DNA of 64,000 bases from Natronoarchaeum philippinense (GTDB lineage Archaea > Halobacteriota > Halobacteria > Halobacteriales > Natronoarchaeaceae). Below are positions 1 through 9,284 of the stretch, piece after piece. The stretch covers positions 482,163 to 546,162 of the forward strand of contig NZ_OBEJ01000003.1 in NCBI RefSeq assembly GCF_900215575.1, in the 5' to 3' direction. The notes beneath the pieces were generated by a model. It made no database searches and was not told the origin of the DNA. It saw only the letters and a program-made list of their open reading frames with translations. Numbering within the stretch: the stretch's first letter is position 1; each line of letters opens with the position of its first letter. Position numbers and translations under genes: made by a program.

Positions 1-217
1 GCGGGACAACAAGTTCCTCGACTTCGCCGACCGCTTCGAGGCCGAGTTCGTCCAGCAGGGCTACGACACCGACCGCTCGATCGACGACACGATCGAGCTC
101 GGTTGGGACCTGCTCAGCATGCTCCCAAAGGAGGCCCTCAACCGCATCGACGAGGACCTCATCGCGGAGCACTACCGCGAGGACGAGGGAGAAACCGTCG
201 AAGCGACCGCCGACTGA
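1..217 (+). CDS. atpB: A-type ATP synthase subunit B, C-terminal end (partial)
   Basis: This is the last 71 residues of a reading frame that enters from the left edge (first full codon at base 2) and stops at 215-217. The residues [15 protein letters not shown], then [18 protein letters not shown], match the C-terminal helical part of the non-catalytic B subunit of the archaeal A1Ao ATP synthase, which sits in the cytoplasmic head. An acidic tail of about ten residues follows, as is usual in haloarchaea. The rest of the gene and the ATPase operon lie outside the window, so subunit identity rests on the tail alone; subunit A is a less likely alternative. Confidence 0.85.
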   Translation, partial: RDNKFLDFADRFEAEFVQQGYDTDRSIDDTIELGWDLLSMLPKEALNRIDEDLIAEHYREDEGETVEATAD

Positions 218-313
218 TCGCACTCAGTTCACCGGCTCCGGTCGATCAACCGGAGACACCTGCGGTTCATTTTAGCCAAGGCCCCCACCCCGAACAGCGT
301 CGTACGTGGGTTG

Positions 314-562
314 CTAGCCGTCGTTCCACCGACCGTCGTCACGAGTGTCCCAGCCGACCGCGTCCGGATCGTCCCGCTCTGTGTCGGAGCGATCGGTCGT
401 CTCAGCGGCGCCACCGCGTCCGCCGCGCTCTCGGGCCTTGCGCTCGGCCGTCTCGCGGTCGACGATCTCGGGATCGGCCGTCTCGCTCGCGATGAGGCCG
501 TACAGAACAAACGTCGCGCCGACGCCGAGTGCGAGCACCGCGATGACGCCGACTCCGGACAT
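314..562 (-). CDS. small single-span membrane protein
   Basis: An 82-residue protein of unknown function. Residues 3-25 form one hydrophobic segment (GVGVIAVLALGVGATFVLYGL), and the rest is a highly charged cytoplasm-like tail rich in Asp, Glu and Arg. The start codon at 560-562 is preceded by an A/T-rich stretch (about 575-600) that also serves the divergent zinc-ribbon gene. The overall form, one membrane anchor plus a charged tail, is common among uncharacterised haloarchaeal proteins. No family is recognised. Confidence 0.6.
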   Translation of the reverse strand: MSGVGVIAVLALGVGATFVLYGLIASETADPEIVDRETAERKARERGGRGGAAETTDRSDTERDDPDAVGWDTRDDGRWNDG

Positions 563-629
563 AGTGTTAACGTTTCGAACGTATCATTTGAGCATAAAGG
601 TTTTGTCGGTGCAGACTCCCATTCGAAAT

Positions 630-842
630 ATGAGCCCTCCACAGACCGACGAGAGAGGCTGTCCAAAATGTGGCCACACCGAAACGGAACTCGACAGCAT
701 CTCGACGACCGGCGGCGGCCTCTCGAAGATGTTCGACGTACAGAACAGGTCGTTTCAGGTCGTCTCTTGCGTGAACTGCGGGTACGCCGAACTGTACAAG
801 AGTTCGTCGAGCGGGAATCTAGCGGATCTGTTTCTCGGGTGA
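630..842 (+). CDS. DUF2082-type zinc-ribbon protein
   Basis: A 70-residue zinc-ribbon protein with two CxxC knuckles, CPKCG at residues 11-15 and CVNCG near residue 49. Between them lies ISTTGGGLSKMFDVQNRSF, the signature of the DUF2082 family of predicted nucleic-acid-binding Zn ribbons. The start at 630 is chosen because it gives the family's usual length and begins just before the first knuckle; the frame can be extended upstream but only into unlikely sequence. The role is unknown. It is transcribed away from the small membrane gene at 314-562. Confidence 0.82.
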   Translation: MSPPQTDERGCPKCGHTETELDSISTTGGGLSKMFDVQNRSFQVVSCVNCGYAELYKSSSSGNLADLFLG

Positions 843-873
843 CCGGCGACTGCGTCGCCGCTTCGCGGCCCCC

Positions 874-1059
874 CTATCGGGATGTGAGCGCGACCAGCGT
901 TCCCGTCGCCACGCTGGCGATCAGCAACGGCACCCAGTTCCCGGTCGTCCCGGCGTGGTAGGCCGCGACGGCGGTCGCCAGCGTACCGAGGCCGAGAAGA
1001 CCCAGTTCGATTCGCTCGCCGAGCGGCGTCGAACCGGCAGTCGTAGATCGGACCATCAA
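874..1059 (-). CDS. small two-span membrane protein
   Basis: A 61-residue protein with two hydrophobic stretches, roughly residues 17-33 (IELGLLGLGTLATAVAA) and 40-58 (NWVPLLIASVATGTLVALT), separated by a short polar turn. It ends about 30 bases from the end of the zinc-ribbon gene, tail to tail. An A/T-rich stretch at about 1075-1105 upstream could hold its promoter. No family is recognised; the call rests on composition and position. Confidence 0.5.
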   Translation of the reverse strand: MMVRSTTAGSTPLGERIELGLLGLGTLATAVAAYHAGTTGNWVPLLIASVATGTLVALTSR

Positions 1060-1168
1060 GCGAGTATATGTGTCTCAAACTACATAAAACGGGCTGTTTT
1101 TTAGATATTTTCGGCGACAGCGTCGACCCTCCCCTCGGCGTCGTGCGGTACGATCAACGCGACGGGCG

Positions 1169-1597
1169 TTACTCGTCGTCGGGGTCGGGCAACACCAACA
1201 CCGGCCGATCCGTCTCGGTTACCATCGAGGTCATCGTATCGCCGGTCAGCAGGCGAACGAGTCGGCCGGCTTCCCGCGGCGTGAACGCGACGACGGATGC
1301 GTCGACCTCGCCGCCGTACTCGATGATCGTGTCGGCCACGTCGGTGCCGTAGAGCACGTCCGTCGAGACGTTGCGGTCGGGGAACCGGTCGGTGACGATC
1401 TCGAAGATATGGTCTGCCACGTCTTCGCGCTGCTCGACCGAGGCCTTGTCGGGCGCGCCGCCGGCCTTCTCGATCACGTGGACGGCAACGATCTCGCAGT
1501 CTTCGGGGAGATGCGGTTCGATAGCCCGGCAGGTCGATCGTGCGTCGTCTTCGCTGGCGAGCGGAACGAGCGCGCGCTCGAACAGTGGCGTCGTCAT
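1169..1597 (-). CDS. universal stress protein, UspA family
   Basis: A single UspA domain of 142 residues. It opens with the beta strand FERALVPLAS and ends with the strand RPVLVLPDPD typical of the fold. The nucleotide-binding region is altered: where ATP-binding members have G-x2-G-x9-G-S/T, this protein has TPREAGRLVRLLTGDT, so ATP binding is uncertain. It starts 50 bases after the permease-USP fusion gene on the same strand, so the two are probably cotranscribed and may act together in regulating transport. The start at 1595-1597 gives a standard domain; a longer upstream extension looks non-coding. Confidence 0.85.
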   Translation of the reverse strand: MTTPLFERALVPLASEDDARSTCRAIEPHLPEDCEIVAVHVIEKAGGAPDKASVEQREDVADHIFEIVTDRFPDRNVSTDVLYGTDVADTIIEYGGEVDASVVAFTPREAGRLVRLLTGDTMTSMVTETDRPVLVLPDPDDE

Positions 1598-1647
1598 ACC
1601 TAGTGGTTTCCGCGCACCGACAAAAACAGTACCGTCGTCGGGCGGCG

Positions 1648-3927
1648 CTACCGACCGAACAGTCGTTCTTTGAGCGAGCGACTGTGGGCCTTCTCGGTTA
1701 GCAGCACCGAGCACTCGACGTCATCGAGCACGTCGAGCACGAGCGACTGGTTCACCAGCCGCGAGAGCAGGCCGCGCTCGGTCGCACCCATCACCATCAT
1801 CGTCGCATCGGCGGATGCTCGTTCGATCGCTTCCTCGACATCGCCGCTCTCGACGAGTACCTCAGCGTCGTCGAGGCCGTGGTCGGCTGCCCAGTCGTCG
1901 ATGAACGCACGCGCTTCGTCACGACCGCCTTCGTCGGCGACGTGGAGCAGCGTGATCTCCGAGCCGTACTCCTCGCGCAGGAGCTTGGCGACCTCGGCGC
2001 TGAGGTCGGTGCTCGGGCCGCCGGCGGTCGGCAGCAGGATGCGATCGGGGTCGAACCCGCGGTCCTTGAGCACGAGGAAGTCACAGGGAATGTCCTCGGT
2101 GAGCTCGTCGACGCGCGATTCGGCGCGGCCGTGGGAGTGGGGACCCCAGCCCATCACGACCTGATCGGCGTCGAGCCGACGGGCCGAGTCGAAGACCTCG
2201 TCGAACGTGCGGTGTGAGAGGACGGTGTGGGTCTCGACGGCGGCGCCGAACGTCTCGGCGTCCTCCCGAGCGTGGTCCAGTAGCTCCTTGGACTCGGCGT
2301 CGAGCTGGCCGGCGATTTCGTCGCCGCGGTTCAGCGGCGTCTGGTCGGGGACCTGCACGATGTGGACGGCGTGGACCGTACCACCTTTCTGCTTGGCAAC
2401 GGCGCTGGCGAGCGTGATCAGATCAGTCTCTGTCCGGGGATTTGCCAGCGGCACCATCACGCGGAAGTCGCCGCCGTTTGGCACGGCGGTGCCAGCGGCG
2501 TCGGGACGGACGGTGTCGGCCGCCGAGACGGCGGCGTCGGGCATCTCCTCGGAGCGGTCGATGATCCAGTCGGCGAGCACGCCGGAGCTCTCGACGCGCG
2601 AGCGCGCGTAGAACAGGTACCACAGGGCAGCGAAGGCAGCGAGCGCAGCCGAGAGTCCGATCACGAACGGCTCGATGTACGCGATGAGCGCGAACGACGA
2701 GACGGCGCCGATGATCGGGACGACGGGGTACAGCGGCACCTGGAAGTCGGGATCGTACTCGTCGGGGTCTGCCTCGCGCATGACGATCAACGCGATGTTC
2801 AGCAGGCCATAGACGATCAAGTGCAATACCGAGCCGGCCGTCGACAGCAGCTCGATGTCACCGACCAGCAGGAAAAAGACGATGAGCCCGCCCGTGATCA
2901 TGATCGACTTCGAGGGCGTCCCGAAACGCGGGTGAATCTCGTTGAGCTTCGGCGTCACGATCTTCTCGCGGCCCATCGCAAAGTTGATCCGGGACGACGA
3001 GAGGATCGACGCGTTCGCCGACGAGGCCGTCGCCAGCAGGCCGCCGATCAGCAACAGCGCCGAGCCGACGACGCCGAGATTGAACCCGAAGATGCTGTAC
3101 TGGCCAAAGAGCAACTCGGCGGCGTCGACGACCGCTGTGCTGTTGTTGGCGACGAGTTCGTTCGGTACGGCCGCCAGCAACACGAGCAGGAACAGCGCGT
3201 AGATGACGGTGACGATCAGCACCGACCCGATCACTGCCAGCGGCAGGTTCCGGCCGGGATCTTTGATCTCCTCGGCGACCGACGTGATCTGGACGAAGCC
3301 GAGATACGAGACGAACACGATCGCGGTCACGGGCAGCACTTCACTGGTCGTATCGCCGGGCGCAAGCGGTGTCAGCGAGTCGATATCGCCGTTGAGCAGT
3401 CCGACCACGGTAAACAGGCCGAGAATGCCCATCAACGTGAGGACGATCACGATCTGGAGCCCGCCCGTCTCCTTGGCGCCGACGTAGTTGATGCCGATGA
3501 ACAGCAGGGCGCCGACGAGACCGATCAGCTGGGCGGCGGAGATCGTTATCGGACCGAGAGCAAGTGAGGGGACGCCGACGAGCGTGTTGACGTACTCGCC
3601 GAATCCGTACATGTAGAACGACGAGGCGAAGGCCAGCCCCAGCCAGTTGGCCCAGCCGCTGACTGATCCGAACAGGGGCCCGAGCGCGCGATTGACGTAG
3701 AAGTACGCCCCGCCGGATTTTGGCATCGCCGTGCCGAGTTCGGAAGCCGACAGCGCGGTAAACAGTGCGATCACGCCACCGAGAACGAACGTCGCCGCGG
3801 CGAGCGGACCGGCGCGGGCAACGGCGGTCCCCGGTAGCACGAAGATGCCGGCGCCGATCATCGTCCCGATACCGATCGTCAGCGCCGACAGCAGGCCGAG
3901 GTCTTTGGCGAGCTCCTCGTCGCTCAT
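1648..3927 (-). CDS. APC-family amino acid permease fused to two UspA domains
   Basis: A 759-residue fusion. Residues 1 to about 440 form a 12-span APC-superfamily transporter; the first span carries IGIGTMIGAGIFVLPG, the substrate-binding GAGIF-type motif of amino acid/cation permeases. Residues about 485-620 and 630-745 are two UspA modules; the second contains MGATERGLLSRL, close to the ATP-binding G-x2-G motif. This architecture is well known in haloarchaea and is thought to couple transport to nucleotide state. The gene is followed by a free UspA gene. The substrate is not predictable; amino acid uptake in the cytoplasmic membrane is the best guess. Confidence 0.88.
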   Translation of the reverse strand: MSDEELAKDLGLLSALTIGIGTMIGAGIFVLPGTAVARAGPLAAATFVLGGVIALFTALSASELGTAMPKSGGAYFYVNRALGPLFGSVSGWANWLGLAFASSFYMYGFGEYVNTLVGVPSLALGPITISAAQLIGLVGALLFIGINYVGAKETGGLQIVIVLTLMGILGLFTVVGLLNGDIDSLTPLAPGDTTSEVLPVTAIVFVSYLGFVQITSVAEEIKDPGRNLPLAVIGSVLIVTVIYALFLLVLLAAVPNELVANNSTAVVDAAELLFGQYSIFGFNLGVVGSALLLIGGLLATASSANASILSSSRINFAMGREKIVTPKLNEIHPRFGTPSKSIMITGGLIVFFLLVGDIELLSTAGSVLHLIVYGLLNIALIVMREADPDEYDPDFQVPLYPVVPIIGAVSSFALIAYIEPFVIGLSAALAAFAALWYLFYARSRVESSGVLADWIIDRSEEMPDAAVSAADTVRPDAAGTAVPNGGDFRVMVPLANPRTETDLITLASAVAKQKGGTVHAVHIVQVPDQTPLNRGDEIAGQLDAESKELLDHAREDAETFGAAVETHTVLSHRTFDEVFDSARRLDADQVVMGWGPHSHGRAESRVDELTEDIPCDFLVLKDRGFDPDRILLPTAGGPSTDLSAEVAKLLREEYGSEITLLHVADEGGRDEARAFIDDWAADHGLDDAEVLVESGDVEEAIERASADATMMVMGATERGLLSRLVNQSLVLDVLDDVECSVLLTEKAHSRSLKERLFGR

Positions 3928-4095
3928 CTACCGACCTCCGCGCTTTCGCGCGATCGTTCGTCCCCGAGGTAGTCCGGACTTGCGGGATCGTCCGCTGGGG
4001 AGCGCGGTGACTGTCGAGTCGTGTTCATGTACCATCACTGGTTACCGAGTCGTTAAGGGTGCTACGATACGCGCGAGCGCGGCGGACCGAGAAAG

Positions 4096-4104
4096 CCTTT
4101 AACG
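4096..4104 (+). promoter_or_regulatory. TATA box of the SRP54 gene
   Basis: The sequence CCTTTAACG lies 25-33 bases upstream of the SRP54 ATG. That spacing fits a haloarchaeal TATA element serving a leaderless or nearly leaderless transcript. This is assigned by position and composition only. Confidence 0.45.
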
Positions 4105-4128
4105 ACTGGCAAGCCTACGTCCCCGCAA

Positions 4129-5532
4129 ATGGTACTCGACGATCTCGGCACCTCCCTTCGGGGCACGCTCGATACGCTCCGTGGGAAGTCCCGCGTCACC
4201 GAAGAAGACGTCGACAAAGTGGTCAAGGAGATCCAGCGCTCCCTGATCCAAGCTGACGTCGACATCGCGCTGGTCCAAGACCTTTCGAGTCGGATCAAAG
4301 AGCGCTCGCTGGAGGAAGAACCGCCGGGCGGCACGTCCGCGCGCGATCACGTGCTCAAGATCGTCTACGAGGAGATGGTCGGCCTCGTCGGCGACAGCAC
4401 CGACCTCCCGCTCGAAGAGCAGACGATCATGCTCGCCGGCCTGCAGGGGTCGGGGAAGACCACCTCCGCCGCGAAGATGGCGTGGTGGTTCTCGAAGAAG
4501 GGGCTCCGACCCGCCGTCATCCAGACCGACACGTTCCGGCCGGGCGCGTACGATCAGGCCAAGCAGATGGCCGACCGCGCCGAGGTGGAGTACTACGGTG
4601 ACCCCGACGCCGACGACCCCGTCCAGATCGCCCGCGAGGGGCTCGAAGCGACGAGCGACGCCGACGTTCACATCGTCGACACGGCCGGTCGCCACGCGCT
4701 CGAAGACGATCTGATCGACGAGATCGAGGACATCGAATCGGTCGTCGATCCCGACCGGAACCTGCTCGTGTTAGACGCCGCGATCGGGCAGGGCGCCAAG
4801 GATCAGGCCCAGCAGTTCGACGAGTCGATCGGCATCGACGGCGTCGTCATCACGAAACTCGACGGGACGGCGAAAGGTGGCGGGGCGCTGACCGCCGTCG
4901 ATCAGACCGACTCCTCGATCGCCTTCCTGGGGACCGGCGAGGAGGTCGCCGACGTCGAGCGCTTCGAGCCCGACGGCTTCATCTCGCGGCTGCTGGGGAT
5001 GGGCGACCTGCGCCAGCTCGCCGAGCGCGTCGAGCGCGCGATGGAAGAGACCGGCCAGTCCGAGGACGACTGGGACCCCGAGGACATGATGTCGGGGTCG
5101 TTCACCCTCAAGGACATGCAAAAGCAGATGGAGGCGATGAACAACATGGGGCCGCTCGATCAGGTGATGGACATGATCCCAGGGCTCGGCGGCGGGCTGA
5201 TGGATCAGCTCCCCGATGACGCCATGGACGTGACCGAAGAGCGCATGCGCGATTTCGACGTGGTCATGGACTCGATGACCGACGAGGAGATGGAGTACCC
5301 CCGCGCCATCGGCGCCGATCAGATCGAGCGCATCTCCCGTGGATCGGGCAAGCCCGAAGAGCGGGTGCGCGAACTGCTCCAGCAGCACAAGATGATGGAA
5401 CAGACCATCAAGCAGTTCCAGGGCATGGGCGACGGCGACATGCAGCGCATGATGAAGAAGATGCAGCAGGGCGGCGGTGGCGGTGGCGGCGGCATGGGCG
5501 GTCTCGGCGGCGGCGGACAGGGGCCGTTCTAA
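4129..5532 (+). CDS. srp54: signal recognition particle GTPase SRP54
   Basis: A 467-residue SRP54/Ffh protein that binds 7S RNA and signal sequences and, with FtsY, delivers nascent membrane proteins to the translocon. The N domain covers residues 1-95; the G domain has its P-loop GLQGSGKTT at 104-112 and [13 protein letters not shown], the SRP-GTPase insertion-box region, and VDTAGRH (G3). [13 protein letters not shown] is the G4 and closing region. The methionine-rich M domain begins around residue 310 ([14 protein letters not shown]) and ends in a Gly/Met tail. Length and motif order are normal for an archaeal member. It is monocistronic by appearance. Confidence 0.97.
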   Translation: MVLDDLGTSLRGTLDTLRGKSRVTEEDVDKVVKEIQRSLIQADVDIALVQDLSSRIKERSLEEEPPGGTSARDHVLKIVYEEMVGLVGDSTDLPLEEQTIMLAGLQGSGKTTSAAKMAWWFSKKGLRPAVIQTDTFRPGAYDQAKQMADRAEVEYYGDPDADDPVQIAREGLEATSDADVHIVDTAGRHALEDDLIDEIEDIESVVDPDRNLLVLDAAIGQGAKDQAQQFDESIGIDGVVITKLDGTAKGGGALTAVDQTDSSIAFLGTGEEVADVERFEPDGFISRLLGMGDLRQLAERVERAMEETGQSEDDWDPEDMMSGSFTLKDMQKQMEAMNNMGPLDQVMDMIPGLGGGLMDQLPDDAMDVTEERMRDFDVVMDSMTDEEMEYPRAIGADQIERISRGSGKPEERVRELLQQHKMMEQTIKQFQGMGDGDMQRMMKKMQQGGGGGGGGMGGLGGGGQGPF

Positions 5533-5564
5533 ACGGCCGGTCGACGCCGCGGACGCGACGGCGT

Positions 5565-5822
5565 CTATCGAACGGTCGAGAGATCGACGAAGGCGTCAGC
5601 GTCCGCCGTCAGCCACGTCGACATTTTGACCACGCCGGTGGCGTCCGGCGGGAATATCGTGCATCGATCCGGGCCATCAGCCTCGGCGACGACCTCGTGA
5701 CAAAGACCGACTGGACTGTCCCGAGCACGCACACGCTCGATGGCTGTCCGGGCGCTGGCGTCCGGTGCAGTTCCGTGGTCCGGGGCTGGGGCGGATCGGC
5801 GGCGAAGGTCGTCTGAAACCAT
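5565..5822 (-). CDS. DUF7511-like haloarchaeal protein
   Basis: An 85-residue protein whose second half carries DGPDRCTIFPPDA, then MSTWLTADADAFVDL, ending in R. This pattern (GPD-C-TI-P, then TWL-AD, then V-L) is the one I associate with the haloarchaeal DUF7511 family of unknown function; many haloarchaea encode several copies. The first 40 residues are variable. The ATG at 5820-5822 is preferred over an upstream start because the extension has the Arg/Cys-rich composition of untranslated DNA. Family assignment is from memory. Confidence 0.65.
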   Translation of the reverse strand: MVSDDLRRRSAPAPDHGTAPDASARTAIERVRARDSPVGLCHEVVAEADGPDRCTIFPPDATGVVKMSTWLTADADAFVDLSTVR

Positions 5823-6022
5823 CCCGTCTAGACGCCGACACCGACATCCAAAATACGTTGCTAGGAGGCCGCCGGTCCGAGCAGTACTGCTGTATAGCGG
5901 TACCACGCGCTCGGGAACCGACGACGACAGCCACGTCCGTCGGCACGACCACGAACGGTCGGTAGGCTGTACCTACCGAATTGGCGACAACCGTTAAGGG
6001 GATCGGACGGTTCCGTACGTGT

Positions 6023-7198
6023 ATGGATCGACGACGCTACCTCTCCGCGCTCGCTGCAACCGGTGCGAGCGCCTCGCTTGCGGGCTGTTCGAACCCGCTC
6101 TCCGACGGGTCGACGCCCGAGCGAGACCCACAGAACGCGGTTATGGACAAGCTATACACCGCCATCGGGGAACTCAACACCGCGGCGCTGGCGCTCGGGA
6201 CGGTCAGCGCGGACATCGAGACACCCGCCGATGTCGAGTTCGATGCCTCGGGCCCCCGCGATCGCATCGAGACCGCCCGGACAGCGCTGGACGAGGCCGA
6301 GGACGCCGCGTCGGGATCGTTCGAGACCGAACTCCAGCAGGCGCGGACCTACGCCGACGTGATCGCGGCGATGGTCGACGCATTCGCCGACCTACTGACC
6401 GGTGCACGGGATCTTTCGACGCTCGAATCGCAGTTCGATCCCGACGCGATCGGCGAGCTGCGGACGATGCTCGAAGCGAGTCGCGATCCCCTGAGCAGCG
6501 CCGTCACGGCGGCAGAGAACGCGACTTCTGGACTCGAAAGCGCCGAAGCGTCGGTCCTGCGCGATCTCGACGCCGCGATCAGCCGCGTCTCCGACGCCGC
6601 GTCGACGCTGGTCGGATTCTCGCAGGGGCTCGATGGACTCTCGCTGGGCTACCTGCAACTCGTCGACGGCGTCGCCGACATCGACACGGCCCAGCAACGG
6701 TTCACCGAGGAGGCCTACAGCGAGTCACAGACCGCGTTCGAAAACGCCCGGACGCACTTCCAGAACTCCCAGAGCACCTTCCAGAGCGGCGCCGAGGCCG
6801 CACCGGAGCAGCTCGACGAGCGGTTCTCGCGTGCGACCGACCGGAGCGATTCGCTCAACACCCTCGCGGGCGGATACGCGACGATGCTGGGCGGGATGAC
6901 CGATCTCCAGACCGGCCGCCAGCAGTTCGAGAACGAAGAATACGAAGCCGCCAGCGAGTCGTTCGCCGCCGCCGGGGCGGCCTTCGAGGACGCCAGCGCG
7001 ACGTTCGACACCGAGCCCGCGCCCGCCGGCGAGTTCGATTCGCGCTTCGAGACCGCCCGGTGTCGCAGCGGCCACCTCGTCGAGGCCGCGGACACGCTCT
7101 CAGAAGCCGCGACTGCCGCCGACAACGGCAACCTGATTCGCGCCCGCAGCAAGGCCGAAGAGGGCCAACAGCAGGTTGAGGCTGCGAAGAACTGCTAG
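6023..7198 (+). CDS. Tat-exported lipoprotein with helical repeats
   Basis: A 391-residue extracellular protein. The N-terminus MDRRRYLSALAATGASASLAGC has the twin-arginine context and an LAGC lipobox (Cys22), so it should be exported folded and lipid-anchored. The mature part is Ala/Glu/Gln-rich and predicted mostly helical. Two related segments stand out: one near residues 215-255 (DIDTAQQRFTEEAYSESQTAF) and one near 300-335 (DLQTGRQQFENEEYEAASESF), so TPR-like helical hairpins have been duplicated. No enzyme motif is seen. The start at 6023 places the signal at the true N-terminus; CGTTAAG at 5992-5998 could be its TATA element. Confidence 0.8.
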   Translation: MDRRRYLSALAATGASASLAGCSNPLSDGSTPERDPQNAVMDKLYTAIGELNTAALALGTVSADIETPADVEFDASGPRDRIETARTALDEAEDAASGSFETELQQARTYADVIAAMVDAFADLLTGARDLSTLESQFDPDAIGELRTMLEASRDPLSSAVTAAENATSGLESAEASVLRDLDAAISRVSDAASTLVGFSQGLDGLSLGYLQLVDGVADIDTAQQRFTEEAYSESQTAFENARTHFQNSQSTFQSGAEAAPEQLDERFSRATDRSDSLNTLAGGYATMLGGMTDLQTGRQQFENEEYEAASESFAAAGAAFEDASATFDTEPAPAGEFDSRFETARCRSGHLVEAADTLSEAATAADNGNLIRARSKAEEGQQQVEAAKNC

Positions 7199-7242
7199 AC
7201 TGAATCGGCAGCCCTTTGCTCGCAGCCACCCGTTCGGTGGGT

Positions 7243-8202
7243 GTGCAGTGGCTCGTGGAACTGTTACTCGGGAACGTCCTGCCCAGAGTAGCGACGATCG
7301 CCCTGTTCGTCGGCGTGGGCGTCGGACTGGCCAACCTCGCAGTGGCCTTTGGTGTCGTCGAGTACATCGCTGTCCTCTCGCGGCCGCTGACCGGGCCGGC
7401 GAACCTGCCCGACGAGGTCGGGACGGCCATTCTGGCGACCGCAACGTCGCCGACGGCCGGCTACGGGATGCTCGCGGAGTACCGCGAGTCGGGACTGATC
7501 GACGACGCCGCGACGCTGGTCGCGATCACCATCAACACGTTCTTCGGCTTCCTCCAGCACATCCTCACGTTCTACGTGCCGGTGTTGATCCCGATCCTCG
7601 GCGTCGAAGTCGGGCTCACGTACGTCGGGGCGCGGGCCGGCATCTCGCTGGCGATCACGCTCGTCGGCCTGCTCGCCGGCGCCGTGTTGCTCTCGACTGA
7701 CAACGTCGATCCGAGCGCGCAATCGGCGATCGACGCCGACGACGGGGACGCCGAGTCCGCCGGCGAGAAAGTCCGAACGGCCGTCGATCGCACGGCGTCG
7801 AAGCTCCGGACGATCGTCCCGCGGCTCGCCGTGGTCTATGCAACTGTCGCGGTTCTCACGGCCCGGTTCGACATCACGGCGCTGTTTTCGGGCGTCGAGC
7901 CCGTGACCTCGTTGCTCGGACTCCCGCCCGCAAGCGCGGGCGTGATCGCCGTGTTTGCGATCGACACGACAAGCGGCGCGGCCGCTATCGCACCCCAGCT
8001 AGGAGCGCCGTTCACGACGCAGGAAGCCGTGGCGACGATGCTGATCGGCGGCGTCGTCTCCTTCGCGTTCTCGACGTTCAAGCGCTCGATCCCCTTCCAG
8101 TACGGCATCTGGGGTCCGGAGTTCGGGACGAAGGTAATCCTCGTGAACACGGCCCTGAAAATCGTGTTTATCAGCGTGACGGTCGCGCTGCTCGTCGTGT
8201 AG
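7243..8202 (+). CDS. nucleoside-recognition (gate) domain membrane protein
   Basis: An integral membrane protein of about 319 residues with two gate-like halves. The first has TSPTAGYGMLAEYRESG and the second FAIDTTSGAAAIAPQLGAPF, separated by an acidic cytoplasmic-looking linker (NVDPSAQSAIDADDGD). The layout resembles Pfam 'Gate' nucleoside-recognition proteins related to concentrative nucleoside transporters and spore-maturation proteins; its transported substrate is unknown. No ATG fits the N-terminus. GTG at 7243 (giving MQWLVELL) is the best start, with GTG 7237 and TTG 7216 as alternatives. It lies 44 bases after the lipoprotein gene and may be cotranscribed. Confidence 0.75.
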   Translation: MQWLVELLLGNVLPRVATIALFVGVGVGLANLAVAFGVVEYIAVLSRPLTGPANLPDEVGTAILATATSPTAGYGMLAEYRESGLIDDAATLVAITINTFFGFLQHILTFYVPVLIPILGVEVGLTYVGARAGISLAITLVGLLAGAVLLSTDNVDPSAQSAIDADDGDAESAGEKVRTAVDRTASKLRTIVPRLAVVYATVAVLTARFDITALFSGVEPVTSLLGLPPASAGVIAVFAIDTTSGAAAIAPQLGAPFTTQEAVATMLIGGVVSFAFSTFKRSIPFQYGIWGPEFGTKVILVNTALKIVFISVTVALLVV

Positions 8203-8222
8203 TAAGGAGTCGGACCGGACGA

Positions 8223-8642
8223 TCAGGCGTCGGACTCGTCGGTGACGGGCTTGCCCTCCTCGGTCGGCGGCGCGACGTGGTCGACGAAGGCCTCGACATC
8301 GGGATCCTCGACCTCGACCCGGACGCGGATGTCGCCCAGTTCGTCGGGGTTGCCGACCGCAAAGTTGACCACGCCCTCGAAGGCGGGCTGTTTCTTCAGG
8401 CCGAACGAGAACGTCTCTCCTTGCTTGTCGCCGAAGAACTCGCCGCGGGCGGTGTCGAGAATCTCCTGTCGGTGGAGCAGTTCAGAGAAGTGATCCATCG
8501 AGTGCGTCTCGCCGACCAGCTCGCCGTGCTGGAACTCCACGTCGGCGTTCGGGAACAGGTTCGTGATGGCGTCCCGGACGCGGTCGGTAACTTCGGTGTC
8601 GTTGACTGGCGCCGTAATCTGAACGTCGATGCTGTAGATCAT
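8223..8642 (-). CDS. UPF0201 family RNA-binding-like protein
   Basis: A 139-residue archaeal conserved protein beginning MIYSIDVQITAPVNDTE and containing FSELLHRQEILDTARG, features of the UPF0201 (DUF54) family, which has an L5-like fold and is often described as an RNA-binding domain. It overlaps the upstream UPF0200 gene by four bases (stop and start intertwined), so translation is probably coupled. The acidic C-terminus is a halophilic extension. The longer reading frame upstream of 8642 is a shadow of the UPF0200 gene. Confidence 0.88.
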   Translation of the reverse strand: MIYSIDVQITAPVNDTEVTDRVRDAITNLFPNADVEFQHGELVGETHSMDHFSELLHRQEILDTARGEFFGDKQGETFSFGLKKQPAFEGVVNFAVGNPDELGDIRVRVEVEDPDVEAFVDHVAPPTEEGKPVTDESDA

Positions 8643-9202
8643 TGGGTGGCCTCCTCGGGACCGCTCTCTATGACCGTTCGAACCGTCCGCCGGAACGACT
8701 CCAGCGAGTCGGTGTTGTCGATGCGCACGTCGGCGCGCTCCATGGCCTCGCCCATGCCGAAGCCGAGTTCGCGCTCGTCGCGCTCTGCCAGCGTTTCGCC
8801 GCCCTCGTCGGCGCCCGCGTCGCGCCCGCGCTCGTCGAGCCGCTCGGCCCGAACCTCGGCAGGGGCTTCGATGCTGACCAGCGAGAAGTCCTCGCCGAAG
8901 GCGCTCTCGAAGGCGTCGACCTCGACATCGCTCCGGATGCCATCGACCAGCACCGTATCGGCGTCGTCGAGCGCCTCGCGGAGCAGTGGGAGCGATCGTT
9001 CGGCGATCGCTGCCGGTCCGTTCTCCTCGCGCAGCGCTTGGGCGACCTCGCCGTGGCTGGTCGCGGGATCGAGTCCGCGCTCCCGACACTCCCGGCGGAT
9101 CACGTCTCCCATCGTCACGACGGGGACGCCCAGTTCGCGGGCGACCTCGGCGGCCTCGCCCTTACCGCTTCCCGGCAGGCCGACGGTCCCGATAACTCTC
9201 AT
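8639..9202 (-). CDS. UPF0200 family P-loop kinase-like protein
   Basis: A 187-residue nucleotide-binding protein. Walker A is GLPGSGKG at residues 8-15, followed by VTMGDVIRRECRERGL and later DTVLVDGIRSDVEVDAF, matching the UPF0200 family, which resembles adenylate/dephospho-CoA kinases (lid-like Arg residues at AEVRAERLDERGRD). The true substrate is not established. It is the first gene of a two-gene operon with UPF0201; the same pair is adjacent in many archaea, which suggests a shared, probably RNA- or nucleotide-related role. Confidence 0.88.
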   Translation of the reverse strand: MRVIGTVGLPGSGKGEAAEVARELGVPVVTMGDVIRRECRERGLDPATSHGEVAQALREENGPAAIAERSLPLLREALDDADTVLVDGIRSDVEVDAFESAFGEDFSLVSIEAPAEVRAERLDERGRDAGADEGGETLAERDERELGFGMGEAMERADVRIDNTDSLESFRRTVRTVIESGPEEATQ

Positions 9203-9284
9203 CGGGTCAGTTGTAGCGCGGACGGGCGCTTAAGGGCTGTGTTCCGAGCGCCGGCACGCCGAAACGACGCGCCAACCCGCGGCG

